A stretch of DNA of 64,000 nt from NCBI GenBank assembly GCA_022843025.1, contig JALHOL010000006.1:124001-188000 (forward strand), read 5' to 3'. A program made the position numbers and the translations under genes. This document shows, piece by piece, positions 1-7,915 of the stretch (positions within the stretch are counted from its first letter, which is position 1; each line of letters starts with the position of its first letter). The stretch comes from Paracoccaceae bacterium (lineage in GTDB: Bacteria; Pseudomonadota; Alphaproteobacteria; Rhodobacterales; Rhodobacteraceae). The notes beneath the pieces were generated by a model. That model worked only from the letters and a program-made list of their open reading frames with translations, made no database searches and was not told where the DNA came from.

Positions 1-721
1 CAAAACGCGCTGCATCATCATCCACATCGGCGAACTGATCCTTGAGCGTGGCGACGCCAAGCGGGACAGAAATCCAGTCCACAACCCGCGCCGACGCCTC
101 ACCCTGCGGCTGAAACCCGCGATGCAGCCGCATGATCGACCTTGCCCGATCCTCGGGCGGCACGGCGGACAGGTCGATCCAGACCAGTTCGGTCGACCCG
201 CCACCGATATCGACCACCAACAACTGTTCGGTGCGCGCGTTCACCAGCGGTGCGCAAGAGATCACGGCCAGCCGCGCCTCTTCTTCGGGTGCAATGATTT
301 CAAGGCTCAGCCCGGTTTCACGCCGGACCTGCCGGATGAAATCCTTGGCGTTGCGCGCGCGGCGGCAGGCCTCTGTCGCAACAAGGCGCATCCGGCGGAC
401 GCCGTGCTTTTCGATCTTTTTCTGGCAAATGCGCAGCGCCTGAACCGTGCGCCCCATCGAGGCGCGCGACAACCGACCCGAGGCTTCAAGCCCCACGCCA
501 AGCTGGACAGTCTTGGAAAAGCTGTCCACGACCTGAAACTGGCTGCCCTTTGGCTGGGCAATCAGCATCCGGCAACTGTTTGTGCCAAGGTCGAGCGCCG
601 CATAAAGCGAGCCCGCCCCCGGCGGATGGGAAGCTGACGGTTCTACCGCGGGCGGCACGCTGTCTGGCATGCCGTCCAACTGCGGGATCGCGTCCGCCTC
701 CCGGGGACGCTGGGGCGTCAT
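1..721 (-). CDS. Ppx/GppA family phosphatase, 5' part (cut by window edge)
   Basis: The first 240 codons are visible; the 3' end lies outside the window. After a proline-rich N-terminal extension of about 38 residues, the first ATPase-fold phosphate motif DLGTNSCRML occurs at residues 44-53, and a second one, VVDIGGGSTELVW, lies further in. Both are hallmarks of exopolyphosphatase/guanosine pentaphosphate phosphohydrolase proteins of the ASKHA superfamily, which hydrolyse polyphosphate or pppGpp in the cytoplasm. The ATG at 721 is the only good start before the conserved core. Which of the two substrates is used cannot be decided from sequence. The gene is divergent from the one-carbon cluster at 990. 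Confidence 0.88.
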   Translation of the reverse strand, partial: MTPQRPREADAIPQLDGMPDSVPPAVEPSASHPPGAGSLYAALDLGTNSCRMLIAQPKGSQFQVVDSFSKTVQLGVGLEASGRLSRASMGRTVQALRICQKKIEKHGVRRMRLVATEACRRARNAKDFIRQVRRETGLSLEIIAPEEEARLAVISCAPLVNARTEQLLVVDIGGGSTELVWIDLSAVPPEDRARSIMRLHRGFQPQGEASARVVDWISVPLGVATLKDQFADVDDDAARF

Positions 722-886
722 GACCGCCCTCCATCTGTGGTTAACCCAATCGTAGCCGCCTTTGGCCACCCAAGGCAAGCGCGCGCTGACCGGCGGTTGC
801 ATGCTGCAATCACATTCATCATTTGCTTGAGAATTTTTCCGATCCCGCTCTGTCGCCGCTGTCACCAAATTGCGCTAGGTCGGAAT

Positions 887-946
887 TGGCGCAGGCGGGG
901 GTCGTTCCTCGCCTGCGCCATGTCGAAAACCGACATCGGCTGTCGG
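887..946 (+). promoter_or_regulatory. Structured leader with overlapping hairpins
   Basis: A perfect 11-bp stem (TGGCGCAGGCG at 887-897 with CGCCTGCGCCA at 910-920, 12-nt loop) is followed at once by two mutually exclusive small hairpins that share CGACA: TGTCG/CGACA (921-925 with 931-935) and CCGACA/TGTCGG (930-935 with 941-946). It ends 43 bases before the start codon at 990. It may be a 5' leader or an operator region of the one-carbon cluster. I do not recognise a named riboswitch class. The rest of the 722-989 interval shows nothing else clear. Confidence 0.4.
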
Positions 947-989
947 GGATCGGCGCTATCAAAGGGTCAAGCACGGCAAGGGGAATCGC

Positions 990-1292
990 ATGCCTGAGGT
1001 TACCATCGTCTACTGGCGCGACATCCCGGCCCAGGTCATCGTGGGCAAGGGGCGGCGTGGGTCCAAGATCCAGCTGACCGAGCGCTTCGAGCAGGCCATC
1101 GACCGCTGCGCCATGAAGGTGGGCGCGCGCGATACCGACAGCTATCTCGCCGAATGGCGGAAGGCTGCCCCCTATGAGGTGGACGGCGACCCGGATGAAA
1201 TCGTGAAATCCGTGGCGGCCCAGCTGGAAGCCGAATTTGACACCGCGCGCCTGAAGGCGCTGATCGACGCCGAGGGTTGGGCCAAAGCCTGA
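990..1292 (+). CDS. Virulence-factor domain protein (PF13769-like)
   Basis: This 100-residue protein begins MPEVTIVYWRDIPAQVIVGK and matches the small virulence factor family that in Rhodobacteraceae is encoded next to MetF-like and methyl-THF:corrinoid methyltransferase genes. It has no signal peptide, membrane span or obvious catalytic motif, so it is probably a small cytoplasmic accessory protein; its biochemical role is unknown. An AAGGGG Shine-Dalgarno lies about 6 bases before the ATG. It is the first gene of a plus-strand set and is followed after 23 bases by the MetF-like gene. The conserved neighbourhood suggests a part in methyl transfer, which is an inference. Confidence 0.72.
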   Translation: MPEVTIVYWRDIPAQVIVGKGRRGSKIQLTERFEQAIDRCAMKVGARDTDSYLAEWRKAAPYEVDGDPDEIVKSVAAQLEAEFDTARLKALIDAEGWAKA

Positions 1293-1315
1293 TCCGTTAA
1301 CCGTGGGAGAGCCGC

Positions 1316-2239
1316 ATGGCCCTGTTCAACTTTCGCCGTGAGGCAGCCCCTGCCCCATCTGCCGAGGCCCCGGCCGCGATGGAGGCCTTTCTCAAGGGCT
1401 TTTCCATCGAGGTGATGCCGCGCACGGCGGAAAAGGTGGAAAGCTTCCGCGCCATCCTGCCCGCAGGCACCCGCGTCTATATCGCCCATATCGACGGCAC
1501 CCCGATCGAGGACATGGTGGCGACGGCAAAGCGGCTGAATGCGGAAGGCTATCCCGTGATGCCGCACTTCCCCGCGCGCATCATCAAGAACCGCGCGACG
1601 CTGGCCGATTGGGTGGCCCGATACAAGGGCGAGGCCGATGTAAAGCAGGGCCTTTTGCTGGCCGGTGGCGTGGCGCAGCCGGTGGGCGACTTCCAGACCT
1701 CGATGCAACTCCTTGAGTCGGGTGCCTTCGACGGGTTCGAACGGCTGCATGTGGCGGGCCACCCGGAAGGCAACAAGGACATTGACCCGGATGGGTCTGA
1801 CCGCATGGTGATGGAAGCCGCGCGCTGGAAATCGGCTTTTGCGGAACGGACGGATGCGAAGATGGCCATGGCCACGCAGTTCTGTTTCGAAGCCGACCCC
1901 GTGATCGCCTGGGTGGACCGTCTGGCCGCCGAGGGGGTTAAGCTGCCGGTGCACATCGGTGTGGCGGGGCCTGCGAAGCTTCAGACCCTGATCAAATTCG
2001 CCATCGCCTGCGGCGTGGGCCCGTCGCTGCGCGTGCTGCAAAAGCGCGCGATGGATGTGACGAAGCTGCTGCTTCCCTATGAGCCCACCGAATTCATCGC
2101 GGCCCTGGCCGCGCACAAGGCCGCGCATCCCGATTTCGGGATCGAAGCGGTGCATTTCTTCCCCTTGGGCGGCATCAAGACCAATGCCACCTGGATCACC
2201 GAAAACGGCGGCACTTCCGGCCAGCCTGCACACGCATAA
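1316..2239 (+). CDS. Methylenetetrahydrofolate reductase-like protein
   Basis: This 307-residue TIM-barrel protein resembles divergent MetF-type reductases. Visible marks are an N-terminal Ala/Pro-rich stretch, a conserved PHFPARIIKN segment and a late VHFFPLGGIK segment. Canonical MetF interconverts methylene-THF and methyl-THF using FAD and NAD(P)H. Here the gene is followed within 14 bases by a methyl-THF:corrinoid methyltransferase, so oxidation of methyl-THF generated by demethylation is the likely physiological direction. The protein is too divergent to be called the methionine-biosynthesis metF. The ATG at 1316 follows a GGGAGA ribosome-binding site. Confidence 0.8.
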   Translation: MALFNFRREAAPAPSAEAPAAMEAFLKGFSIEVMPRTAEKVESFRAILPAGTRVYIAHIDGTPIEDMVATAKRLNAEGYPVMPHFPARIIKNRATLADWVARYKGEADVKQGLLLAGGVAQPVGDFQTSMQLLESGAFDGFERLHVAGHPEGNKDIDPDGSDRMVMEAARWKSAFAERTDAKMAMATQFCFEADPVIAWVDRLAAEGVKLPVHIGVAGPAKLQTLIKFAIACGVGPSLRVLQKRAMDVTKLLLPYEPTEFIAALAAHKAAHPDFGIEAVHFFPLGGIKTNATWITENGGTSGQPAHA

Positions 2240-2253
2240 GAAAAGGTTCCCCG

Positions 2254-3234
2254 ATGACCCGTACCGTCCTTGAATCCAAAACCAAGACCGTGATCATCGG
2301 TTTTGACGAACCTTTCTGCGTGATCGGTGAACGCATCAACCCGACCGGGCGCAAGAAACTGGCCGCCGAACTGGAAGCCGGGAACTATGAGACTGTCATC
2401 CGCGACGCGCTGGAGCAGGTGGCATGCGGGGCGACGGTTCTGGATGTGAATTCGGGCGCGGTCTTCACCAACAAGATGGCCGAAGACCCGCGCTATGCCG
2501 ACAACAACTTTGTTGAGCCGCCGCTGATGCGCGCGCTGATCGAGATCATCCAGCAAACGGTGGATGTGCCGCTGTGCATCGATTCGTCGGTTCCTGCCGC
2601 GCTGGAGGCCGGGCTTGCCGCCTGCGAGGGCCGCCCGCTGCTGAATTCCGTGACGGGCGAGGAAGAGCGGATGGAACTCGTCCTGCCGCTGGTGAAAAAA
2701 TACAACGTGCCCGTCGTGGCCATTTCCAACGACGATACCGGCATCTCGCCCGATCCCGATGTCCGGTTTGCGGTGGCCAAGAAGATCGTGGAACGCGCGG
2801 CAGATTTCGGCATTCCGGCGCATGACATCGTGGTCGATCCGCTGGTGATGCCGGTGGGCGCGATGGCGAGCGCGGGTCAGCAGGTCTTTGCCCTTGTCCG
2901 CCGCCTGCGCGATGAGCTGGGCGTGAACACCACCTGTGGCGCGTCCAATATCAGCTTTGGCCTGCCGCACCGGCACGGGATCAATGCGGCCTTCCTGCCA
3001 ATGGCCATTGGCGCGGGCATGACAAGCGCGATCATGAACCCGGTCCGCCAGCAGGAGATGGAGGCGATCCGCGCCGCCAACTTCCTGATGAACCATGATG
3101 CCAATGGCGGGGAATGGATCCGCTTTGCCAAGGTTCTGGAAGCGGTCGAAGGCGGCATGACCTTTGCCGAGGCCTCGAGCGCCGCGTCGCAGGCGGCCGG
3201 TGGCCGCCGGGGCGGCCGCCGCGGCCGCGCCTGA
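2254..3234 (+). CDS. Methyltetrahydrofolate:corrinoid methyltransferase
   Basis: This 326-residue protein is a pterin-binding TIM barrel. It carries the GERINPTGRKK motif near residues 26-36, the LDVNSG segment near 70, CIDSS near 109-113 and an NDDTGIS segment, as in MetH methyl-THF domains, AcsE and MtgA. Such proteins move a methyl group between a cob(I)alamin protein and tetrahydrofolate. It lacks cobalamin-binding and homocysteine domains, so it needs separate corrinoid partners, none of which is seen in the window. The last residues form a basic GGRRGGRRGRA tail. It lies 14 bases after the MetF-like gene and is probably cotranscribed. Confidence 0.85.
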   Translation: MTRTVLESKTKTVIIGFDEPFCVIGERINPTGRKKLAAELEAGNYETVIRDALEQVACGATVLDVNSGAVFTNKMAEDPRYADNNFVEPPLMRALIEIIQQTVDVPLCIDSSVPAALEAGLAACEGRPLLNSVTGEEERMELVLPLVKKYNVPVVAISNDDTGISPDPDVRFAVAKKIVERAADFGIPAHDIVVDPLVMPVGAMASAGQQVFALVRRLRDELGVNTTCGASNISFGLPHRHGINAAFLPMAIGAGMTSAIMNPVRQQEMEAIRAANFLMNHDANGGEWIRFAKVLEAVEGGMTFAEASSAASQAAGGRRGGRRGRA

Positions 3235-3273
3235 TTAACCAGATCGTAACCATGGGGCGGCTAGGGTCGCCGC

Positions 3274-3498
3274 ATGCAAACCGTCAGGCACACCCCTTCT
3301 GATACCTGGATCAGGCTGATCTTTTCGGCCAAGGCGGCGGATGGCCATGTCATCCGCCGCAATGTGACGTGGATCGACCGCGAGGTCGGGCGCGAGCGAT
3401 TCATCACCGAGGTGCGGGCGCGGGGGCTTCATCTGTTGCAAACCGCCGACCAGTTTATCGTGGTCTGTCATTCCGGGCCCGTGCATCTGCTGTTCTGA
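3274..3498 (+). CDS. Small conserved hypothetical protein
   Basis: A 74-residue protein with no assigned function. It starts MQTVRHTPSDTWIRLIFSAK and is rich in Arg and aromatic residues, without signal peptide or membrane span. Small proteins of this look occur in other Rhodobacteraceae, sometimes mislabelled as phosphoribosylanthranilate isomerase; there is no such domain here. It lies 39 bases after the methyltransferase gene and is followed by two hairpins that probably end the transcript. Codon use looks normal for the region. I regard the gene as likely real but functionally unknown. Confidence 0.55.
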   Translation: MQTVRHTPSDTWIRLIFSAKAADGHVIRRNVTWIDREVGRERFITEVRARGLHLLQTADQFIVVCHSGPVHLLF

Positions 3499-3505
3499 GC
3501 GGTTC

Positions 3506-3576
3506 GGGCCATCGAATTTTCTGCGAAAATTCAGGCCCTGCACCTCTGATTTTTCGCAGAAAAATCGTTGAGGTGC
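3506..3576. repeat. Tandem AT-rich palindromic hairpins, likely terminator
   Basis: Two hairpins stand side by side. The first is GAATTTTC-TGC-GAAAATTC (3514-3532) inside an outer GGGCC/GGCCC stem (3506-3510 with 3534-3538). The second is GATTTTTC-GCA-GAAAAATC (3548-3566) inside GCACCTC/GAGGTGC (3540-3546 with 3570-3576). The apical parts are inverted copies of one another, so they can also pair together. A 20-nt match to the second copy recurs at 40963. The position between two plus-strand genes and the T tracts suggest terminators. Confidence 0.6.
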
Positions 3577-3617
3577 GTATAGCCTGACTGTGCAGACCGA
3601 CGCACTGGAAAACACCC

Positions 3618-4772
3618 ATGCCCGCGCCCCTTTCCGGCATCACCATCCTTGATCTGACCCATGTCCTCGCAGGCCCCTTCTGCGCCACGACGCTGGCTGA
3701 TCTGGGCGCGCGGGTGATCAAGGTGGAACGGCCCGGAACCGGGGATGATACCCGCGCCTTTCCCCCTTTCGTGCAGGGGGAGTCCGGCTATTTCGCGGCG
3801 CTGAACGCGGGCAAGCAATCCATTGCGCTCGATCTCAAGGCCACGCCCGACCGCGCGTTGTTTGACCGGTTGCTGGCGCGGGCGGATGTCGTGCTGGAAA
3901 ACTATCGCCCCGGCGTGATGGAGCGGTTGGGCTATGGTTGGGATGCCCTCCACACCCGCCACCCCCGGCTGATCTATGGCGCCGTGTCCGGCTTTGGCCA
4001 TACCGGGCCCGAGGCAGGCAAGCCCGCCTATGACATGGTGGTGCAGGCGCGCGGTGGTGTCATGTCGATCACCGGCGAAGAAGGCGGCCCCCCGGTGCGG
4101 GTGGGGGCCTCCATCGGGGATATCGTGGCGGGGATGTATCTGGCGCAGGGGGTATTGGCTGCGCTCTATGCCCGCGAAAGGACGGGGTTGGGGGCAAAGG
4201 TCGACATTGCCATGCTGGATGCCCAGATCGCCATTCAGGAGCACAGCCTTGCCATCACGGCGGCAACGGGCCATCCGCCCGGCCCCACTGGCGCGCGACA
4301 TCCGACGATCACGCCCTTTTCCACTTATCGCGCCGCGGATGGGTTCTTTGTGATTGCCGCCGGGAATGACGCGCTGTTTGCGCGGCTGTGCACTGCGCTG
4401 GCGCTGCCTTTGGCGGAAGACCCGCGCTTTACCACCAATGCCGCGCGGTGCGAGCATGTGCATCTTCTCAAACGCTTGATCGAGGCGGTGACGCTGGGCC
4501 ATCCCGCCGCGCATTGGATCGCGGTGCTGGAGGCGGCCGGGGTTCCCACCGGCCGGGTGCAAACCATGCTGGAGGCGATGGCCGACCCGCAGGTTCTGGC
4601 GCGCTACATGGTGGTGCCGGTAGACCCCGCGCCGGGGGGGCCTGCCTTCACTGCGGCAGGCAATCCGATCAAGATGTCCACGCTGCCAGACCTTCATGCG
4701 CGTGGCCCTGCCCCCCGTCTGGACGGGGACCGCGCGGCGATCCTGCACTGGCTTGACGCGGGCGAACCCTGA
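3618..4772 (+). CDS. Class III (CaiB/BaiF) CoA-transferase
   Basis: This 384-residue protein is a typical family III CoA-transferase, which moves CoA between carboxylic acids through an enzyme-bound aspartyl anhydride. The N-terminal LSGITILDLTHVLAGPFC motif, the NAGKQSIALDLK segment and a PAYDMVVQA motif, whose D139 is the expected catalytic aspartate, are all present. Length matches the family. The donor and acceptor acids cannot be read from sequence. It starts a new plus-strand segment after the hairpins at 3506-3576 and is followed 64 bases later by the cupin gene. A catabolic role linked to the neighbouring methyl-transfer genes is possible but unproven. Confidence 0.87.
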   Translation: MPAPLSGITILDLTHVLAGPFCATTLADLGARVIKVERPGTGDDTRAFPPFVQGESGYFAALNAGKQSIALDLKATPDRALFDRLLARADVVLENYRPGVMERLGYGWDALHTRHPRLIYGAVSGFGHTGPEAGKPAYDMVVQARGGVMSITGEEGGPPVRVGASIGDIVAGMYLAQGVLAALYARERTGLGAKVDIAMLDAQIAIQEHSLAITAATGHPPGPTGARHPTITPFSTYRAADGFFVIAAGNDALFARLCTALALPLAEDPRFTTNAARCEHVHLLKRLIEAVTLGHPAAHWIAVLEAAGVPTGRVQTMLEAMADPQVLARYMVVPVDPAPGGPAFTAAGNPIKMSTLPDLHARGPAPRLDGDRAAILHWLDAGEP

Positions 4773-4836
4773 CCTGCCGCTATCCGGCATTGCAGACGCC
4801 GCACCACGCCCTAGAACAGGCACATGAACAGGAGAA

Positions 4837-5241
4837 ATGACCTTGCCCACCGCATGCGCCGTGGATTTCGCCGCCCTGCCCGATGAACGCTGGGATGATC
4901 CGGCGCGCGGGACGATCCAGTTTCGGACGCTGTTTTCCGCGCCTTTCACTGACAGCGATGAAATCACCTGCGGAGTCGCGATGATGGCAGCGGGGGATAC
5001 CTTTCCGCTGCATTACCATCCGCAGGCCGAGGTCTATTTCGGGCTGGAGGGCGAGGGTGAGGTCATGATCGATGGCACCCCACACCGCCTTGCCCCCGGT
5101 GTTGCGCTTTACATCCCCGGGGGCGCCGTGCATGGCGTGCCGCAGGCGTATGGACCGCTGCGCTGGTTCTACACCTTCGCCGCCGATTCCTTTGCCGACA
5201 TCCGCTATAGTTTTATCCACGAGACGGGACAGACCGCATGA
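4837..5241 (+). CDS. Cupin metalloprotein, active-site spacing like DddK/DddW
   Basis: A single-domain cupin of 134 residues. Cupin motif 1 is complete (G, five residues, then HYHPQAEVYFGLEG) and motif 2 reads GVALYIPGGAVHG. The predicted metal ligands and a nearby tyrosine occur as H, H+2, E+6, Y+8 and H+40, the spacing of the active-site residues described for the DMSP-lyase cupins DddK and DddW. Many ordinary cupins share most of this pattern, so lyase activity is only a hypothesis. It has no signal peptide. Its stop overlaps the start of the next gene (ATGA at 5238-5241), which implies translational coupling to the corrinoid-reactivase gene. Confidence 0.78.
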   Translation: MTLPTACAVDFAALPDERWDDPARGTIQFRTLFSAPFTDSDEITCGVAMMAAGDTFPLHYHPQAEVYFGLEGEGEVMIDGTPHRLAPGVALYIPGGAVHGVPQAYGPLRWFYTFAADSFADIRYSFIHETGQTA

Positions 5242-7307
5242 CCGCCGCCGCCCAAACCGCAACCGCCGCCACTGTTGAAGAAGCGCTGGTGATCTTTACC
5301 CCGTCGGGCAAGCGCGGGCGGTTCCCGCTGGGCACACCGGTGCTGACGGCGGCGCGGCAGTTGGGTGTGGACCTTGATTCCGTCTGTGGCGGGCGAGGCA
5401 TTTGTTCCAAATGCCAGATCACGCCCAGCTATGGCGATTTTTCCAAACATGGCGTGACGGTTGCCGATGACGCGCTGACGGAATGGAATTCGGTCGAGGA
5501 ACGCTACAAATCCAAGCGCGGGATGCTGGATGGCCGCCGTCTGGGGTGCCAGGCCAAGGTTATGGGCGATGTCGTGATCGACGTGCCGCCGGAATCTCAG
5601 GTCCACAAGCAGGTGATCCGCAAGTCGGCCACCCAGCGCGACATCATTATGGACCCGGCGACCCGGCTTCTCTATGTCGAGGTGGCCGAGCCTGACATGC
5701 ACGAACCCACGGGCGATTTCGAACGTCTGGCCATTGCCCTGCGCGATCAGTGGCAGGTGGAGGATGTGGCCGCGGATCTTTCGCTGATGCGCCGGTTGCA
5801 GCCGGTGCTGCGCAAAGGCGAATGGAAGGTCACCGTCGCGCTGCACAAGGGCAACCATGATGGCACGCCGCGCATTCTGGACATCTGGCCGGGCTTCCAT
5901 GACGGCGGGCTTTACGGGCTGGCCATCGACCTCGGCTCCACCACCATCGCGGCGCATCTGTGCGATCTGAAGGATGGGTCGGTGCTGGCCTCGTCCGGCC
6001 TGATGAACCCGCAGATCAGGTTCGGCGAAGATCTGATGAGCCGCGTGTCCTATGCGATGATGAACCCCGGCGGCGATGTCGAGATGACGCGCGCGGTGCG
6101 TGAGGCGATCAATGGGCTGGCCCAGACCATCGCGCAGGAGGCGGGCATTGATCCGACGGCGATTTATGAGGTGGTCTTCGTCTGTAATCCTGTGATGCAC
6201 CACCTGCTGTTGGGGATTGATCCGGTGGAACTGGGTCAGGCGCCCTTTGCGCTGGCCACATCGGGCAGCATCAGCCTGGATGCGCGCGATCTGGACCTTC
6301 CCGCGCTGAACCGCGCGGCACGGGTTTATATCCTGCCCTGCATCGCAGGCCATGTCGGGGCCGACGCCGCTGCCGTTGCGCTGTCAGAGGAGCCCAACAA
6401 ATCAAAGGATATGGTGCTGATCGTCGATGTCGGCACCAATGCCGAAATCCTGCTTGGCAATTCCACGCGGGTGCTGGCCTGTTCGTCGCCCACTGGTCCG
6501 GCCTTTGAAGGCGCGCAGATTTCCAGCGGGCAGCGCGCGGCACCGGGCGCGATCGAGCGGGTGGAAATCGATCCCGTGACAAAGGAGCCGCGCTTCAAGG
6601 TGATCGGCAGCGATCTTTGGTCCACCGATCCGGGCTTTGATGAGGCGACCAAGGGCTCTGGCATCACCGGCATCTGCGGTTCGGGCATCATCGAGGCGGT
6701 GGCGGAACTGCGCATGGCGGGCCTTCTGGACCCCGGCGGCCTGATCGGCAGCCCGGAACAGACCGGGACATGGCGCTGCACGCCCGAAGGGCGGACGCAC
6801 AGCTATTTGCTGCATGATGGCAGTCTGGATGGCGGGCCGCGCATCATGGTGACGCAGGGCGATATCCGGGCGATCCAGCTTGCGAAATCGGCGCTTTATG
6901 CCGGGGCGCGGCTGTTGATGGATGAGATGGGCGTGGAAAAGGTGGACCGCGTCACGCTGGCCGGGGCCTTTGGTGCGCATATCAGCCCGAAACACGCGAT
7001 GGTGCTGGGGATGATCCCGGATGTGCCGCTGGACCATGTGACCAGTGCGGGCAATGCAGCCGGCACCGGCGCGCGGATCGCGCTGTGCAGCGTGGCGGCG
7101 CGCAACCAGATCGAGGCGACGGTGCATCAGATCCACAAGGTGGAAACCGCCATCGAACCGAAGTTTCAGGAACATTTCGTCAATGCCAATGCCATTCCCC
7201 ATGCAACGGACCCCTTCCCGGAACTGAACGCCATCGTCACCCTGCCTGATGTCAGCTTCAACGCGGGTGGTTCGGGCAGCGAGGGGCGGCGGCGGCGCCG
7301 TGGCTGA
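5238..7307 (+). CDS. RamA-like ferredoxin/ASKHA corrinoid reactivation protein
   Basis: This 689-residue protein starts with a plant-type [2Fe-2S] ferredoxin domain (cysteines C50, C56, C59 and C104). It continues through a linker into a DUF4445/ASKHA ATPase-like region containing AIDLGSTTIA, VDVGTNAEILLG and GICGSGIIEAV. This architecture defines reductive activators of corrinoid enzymes (RACE/RACo/RamA type), which use ATP to return oxidised Co(II) to Co(I). It is the strongest sign that the cluster serves corrinoid methyl transfer. The protein ends in a basic SEGRRRRRG tail, echoing the tail of the methyltransferase at 2254-3234. Its start overlaps the cupin stop. Confidence 0.87.
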   Translation: MTAAAQTATAATVEEALVIFTPSGKRGRFPLGTPVLTAARQLGVDLDSVCGGRGICSKCQITPSYGDFSKHGVTVADDALTEWNSVEERYKSKRGMLDGRRLGCQAKVMGDVVIDVPPESQVHKQVIRKSATQRDIIMDPATRLLYVEVAEPDMHEPTGDFERLAIALRDQWQVEDVAADLSLMRRLQPVLRKGEWKVTVALHKGNHDGTPRILDIWPGFHDGGLYGLAIDLGSTTIAAHLCDLKDGSVLASSGLMNPQIRFGEDLMSRVSYAMMNPGGDVEMTRAVREAINGLAQTIAQEAGIDPTAIYEVVFVCNPVMHHLLLGIDPVELGQAPFALATSGSISLDARDLDLPALNRAARVYILPCIAGHVGADAAAVALSEEPNKSKDMVLIVDVGTNAEILLGNSTRVLACSSPTGPAFEGAQISSGQRAAPGAIERVEIDPVTKEPRFKVIGSDLWSTDPGFDEATKGSGITGICGSGIIEAVAELRMAGLLDPGGLIGSPEQTGTWRCTPEGRTHSYLLHDGSLDGGPRIMVTQGDIRAIQLAKSALYAGARLLMDEMGVEKVDRVTLAGAFGAHISPKHAMVLGMIPDVPLDHVTSAGNAAGTGARIALCSVAARNQIEATVHQIHKVETAIEPKFQEHFVNANAIPHATDPFPELNAIVTLPDVSFNAGGSGSEGRRRRRG

Positions 7308-7331
7308 AAGGGCTTTCCTTCTGCGTGCGAC
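7305..7331 (+). promoter_or_regulatory. Candidate ECF promoter upstream of the sigma gene
   Basis: TGAAAG (7305-7310) is followed after 17 bases by CGAC (7328-7331), 36 bases before the preferred sigma start. It resembles TGAAAC-N17-CGTA before the fasciclin gene (8594-8620) and would allow autoregulation by the ECF sigma factor. It is a two-member comparison only. Confidence 0.35.
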
Positions 7332-7366
7332 GCCTTACAAACAGGGGGCAGACAAGCAGGGTAACC

Positions 7367-7915
7367 ATGATTGACGAAGACCCGGTAGCCGATCTTCTGT
7401 CCCGGGTGGCCGCGCAGGACCGCGCGGCCTTTCGTGAACTTTATTCCAAGACCGCGTCGAAACTTCTGGGCGTGCTTCTGCGTATCCTAGGCACAAGGCC
7501 CGAGGCGGAGGATGCGCTTCAGGAAGTTTTCACCCGCATCTGGCTGCGAGCCGGACGCTTTGACGCAACGAAGGGGCGCGGCATGACCTGGCTCATCGCC
7601 ATCGCGCGGAATCACGCCATCGACAGGCTGCGCGCCCGCCCGGACGAGTCGCTGCGCGACGATGCCGATGCGCTGGATACCGTGCGCGATGCCGCCCCAA
7701 CGGCGGAAAACCGGCTGATCGCCTTGGGCGAAGCGGGCCGTATCGCCGAATGCTTTGCCACGCTGGAACCCGACAGGGCCGAGGCGGTGCGCGGGGCCTA
7801 TCTGAACGGGCTGTCTTATGTCGATCTTGCCGCACGGTTTGACGTGCCTCTCAACACCATGCGGACATGGCTGCGGCGCAGCCTGCTGCGGCTGAGGGAG
7901 TGCATGGACGCATGA
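7367..7915 (+). CDS. ECF-family RNA polymerase sigma factor (SigK-like)
   Basis: The protein has 182 residues with region 2 (FRELYSKTASKLLGVLLRIL...DALQEVFTRIW) and region 4 (LSYVDLAARFDVPLNTMRTWLRRSLLRL), the two conserved parts of group 4 sigma factors. The next gene, overlapping by ATGA, encodes an RskA-type anti-sigma factor, as for SigK. I chose the ATG at 7367 because it lies close to the conserved region and follows a GCAGGG sequence; an upstream in-frame codon at 7325 would add 14 weakly conserved residues. It probably directs its own operon and the fasciclin gene, given matching promoter-like sequences. Confidence 0.9.
   Translation: MIDEDPVADLLSRVAAQDRAAFRELYSKTASKLLGVLLRILGTRPEAEDALQEVFTRIWLRAGRFDATKGRGMTWLIAIARNHAIDRLRARPDESLRDDADALDTVRDAAPTAENRLIALGEAGRIAECFATLEPDRAEAVRGAYLNGLSYVDLAARFDVPLNTMRTWLRRSLLRLRECMDA

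Noticed and set aside
722-989. Cobalamin riboswitch upstream of the corrinoid cluster
   Set aside because: I could not find a recognisable B12-box or the expected long multi-arm fold; only the hairpins at 887-946 are supported.
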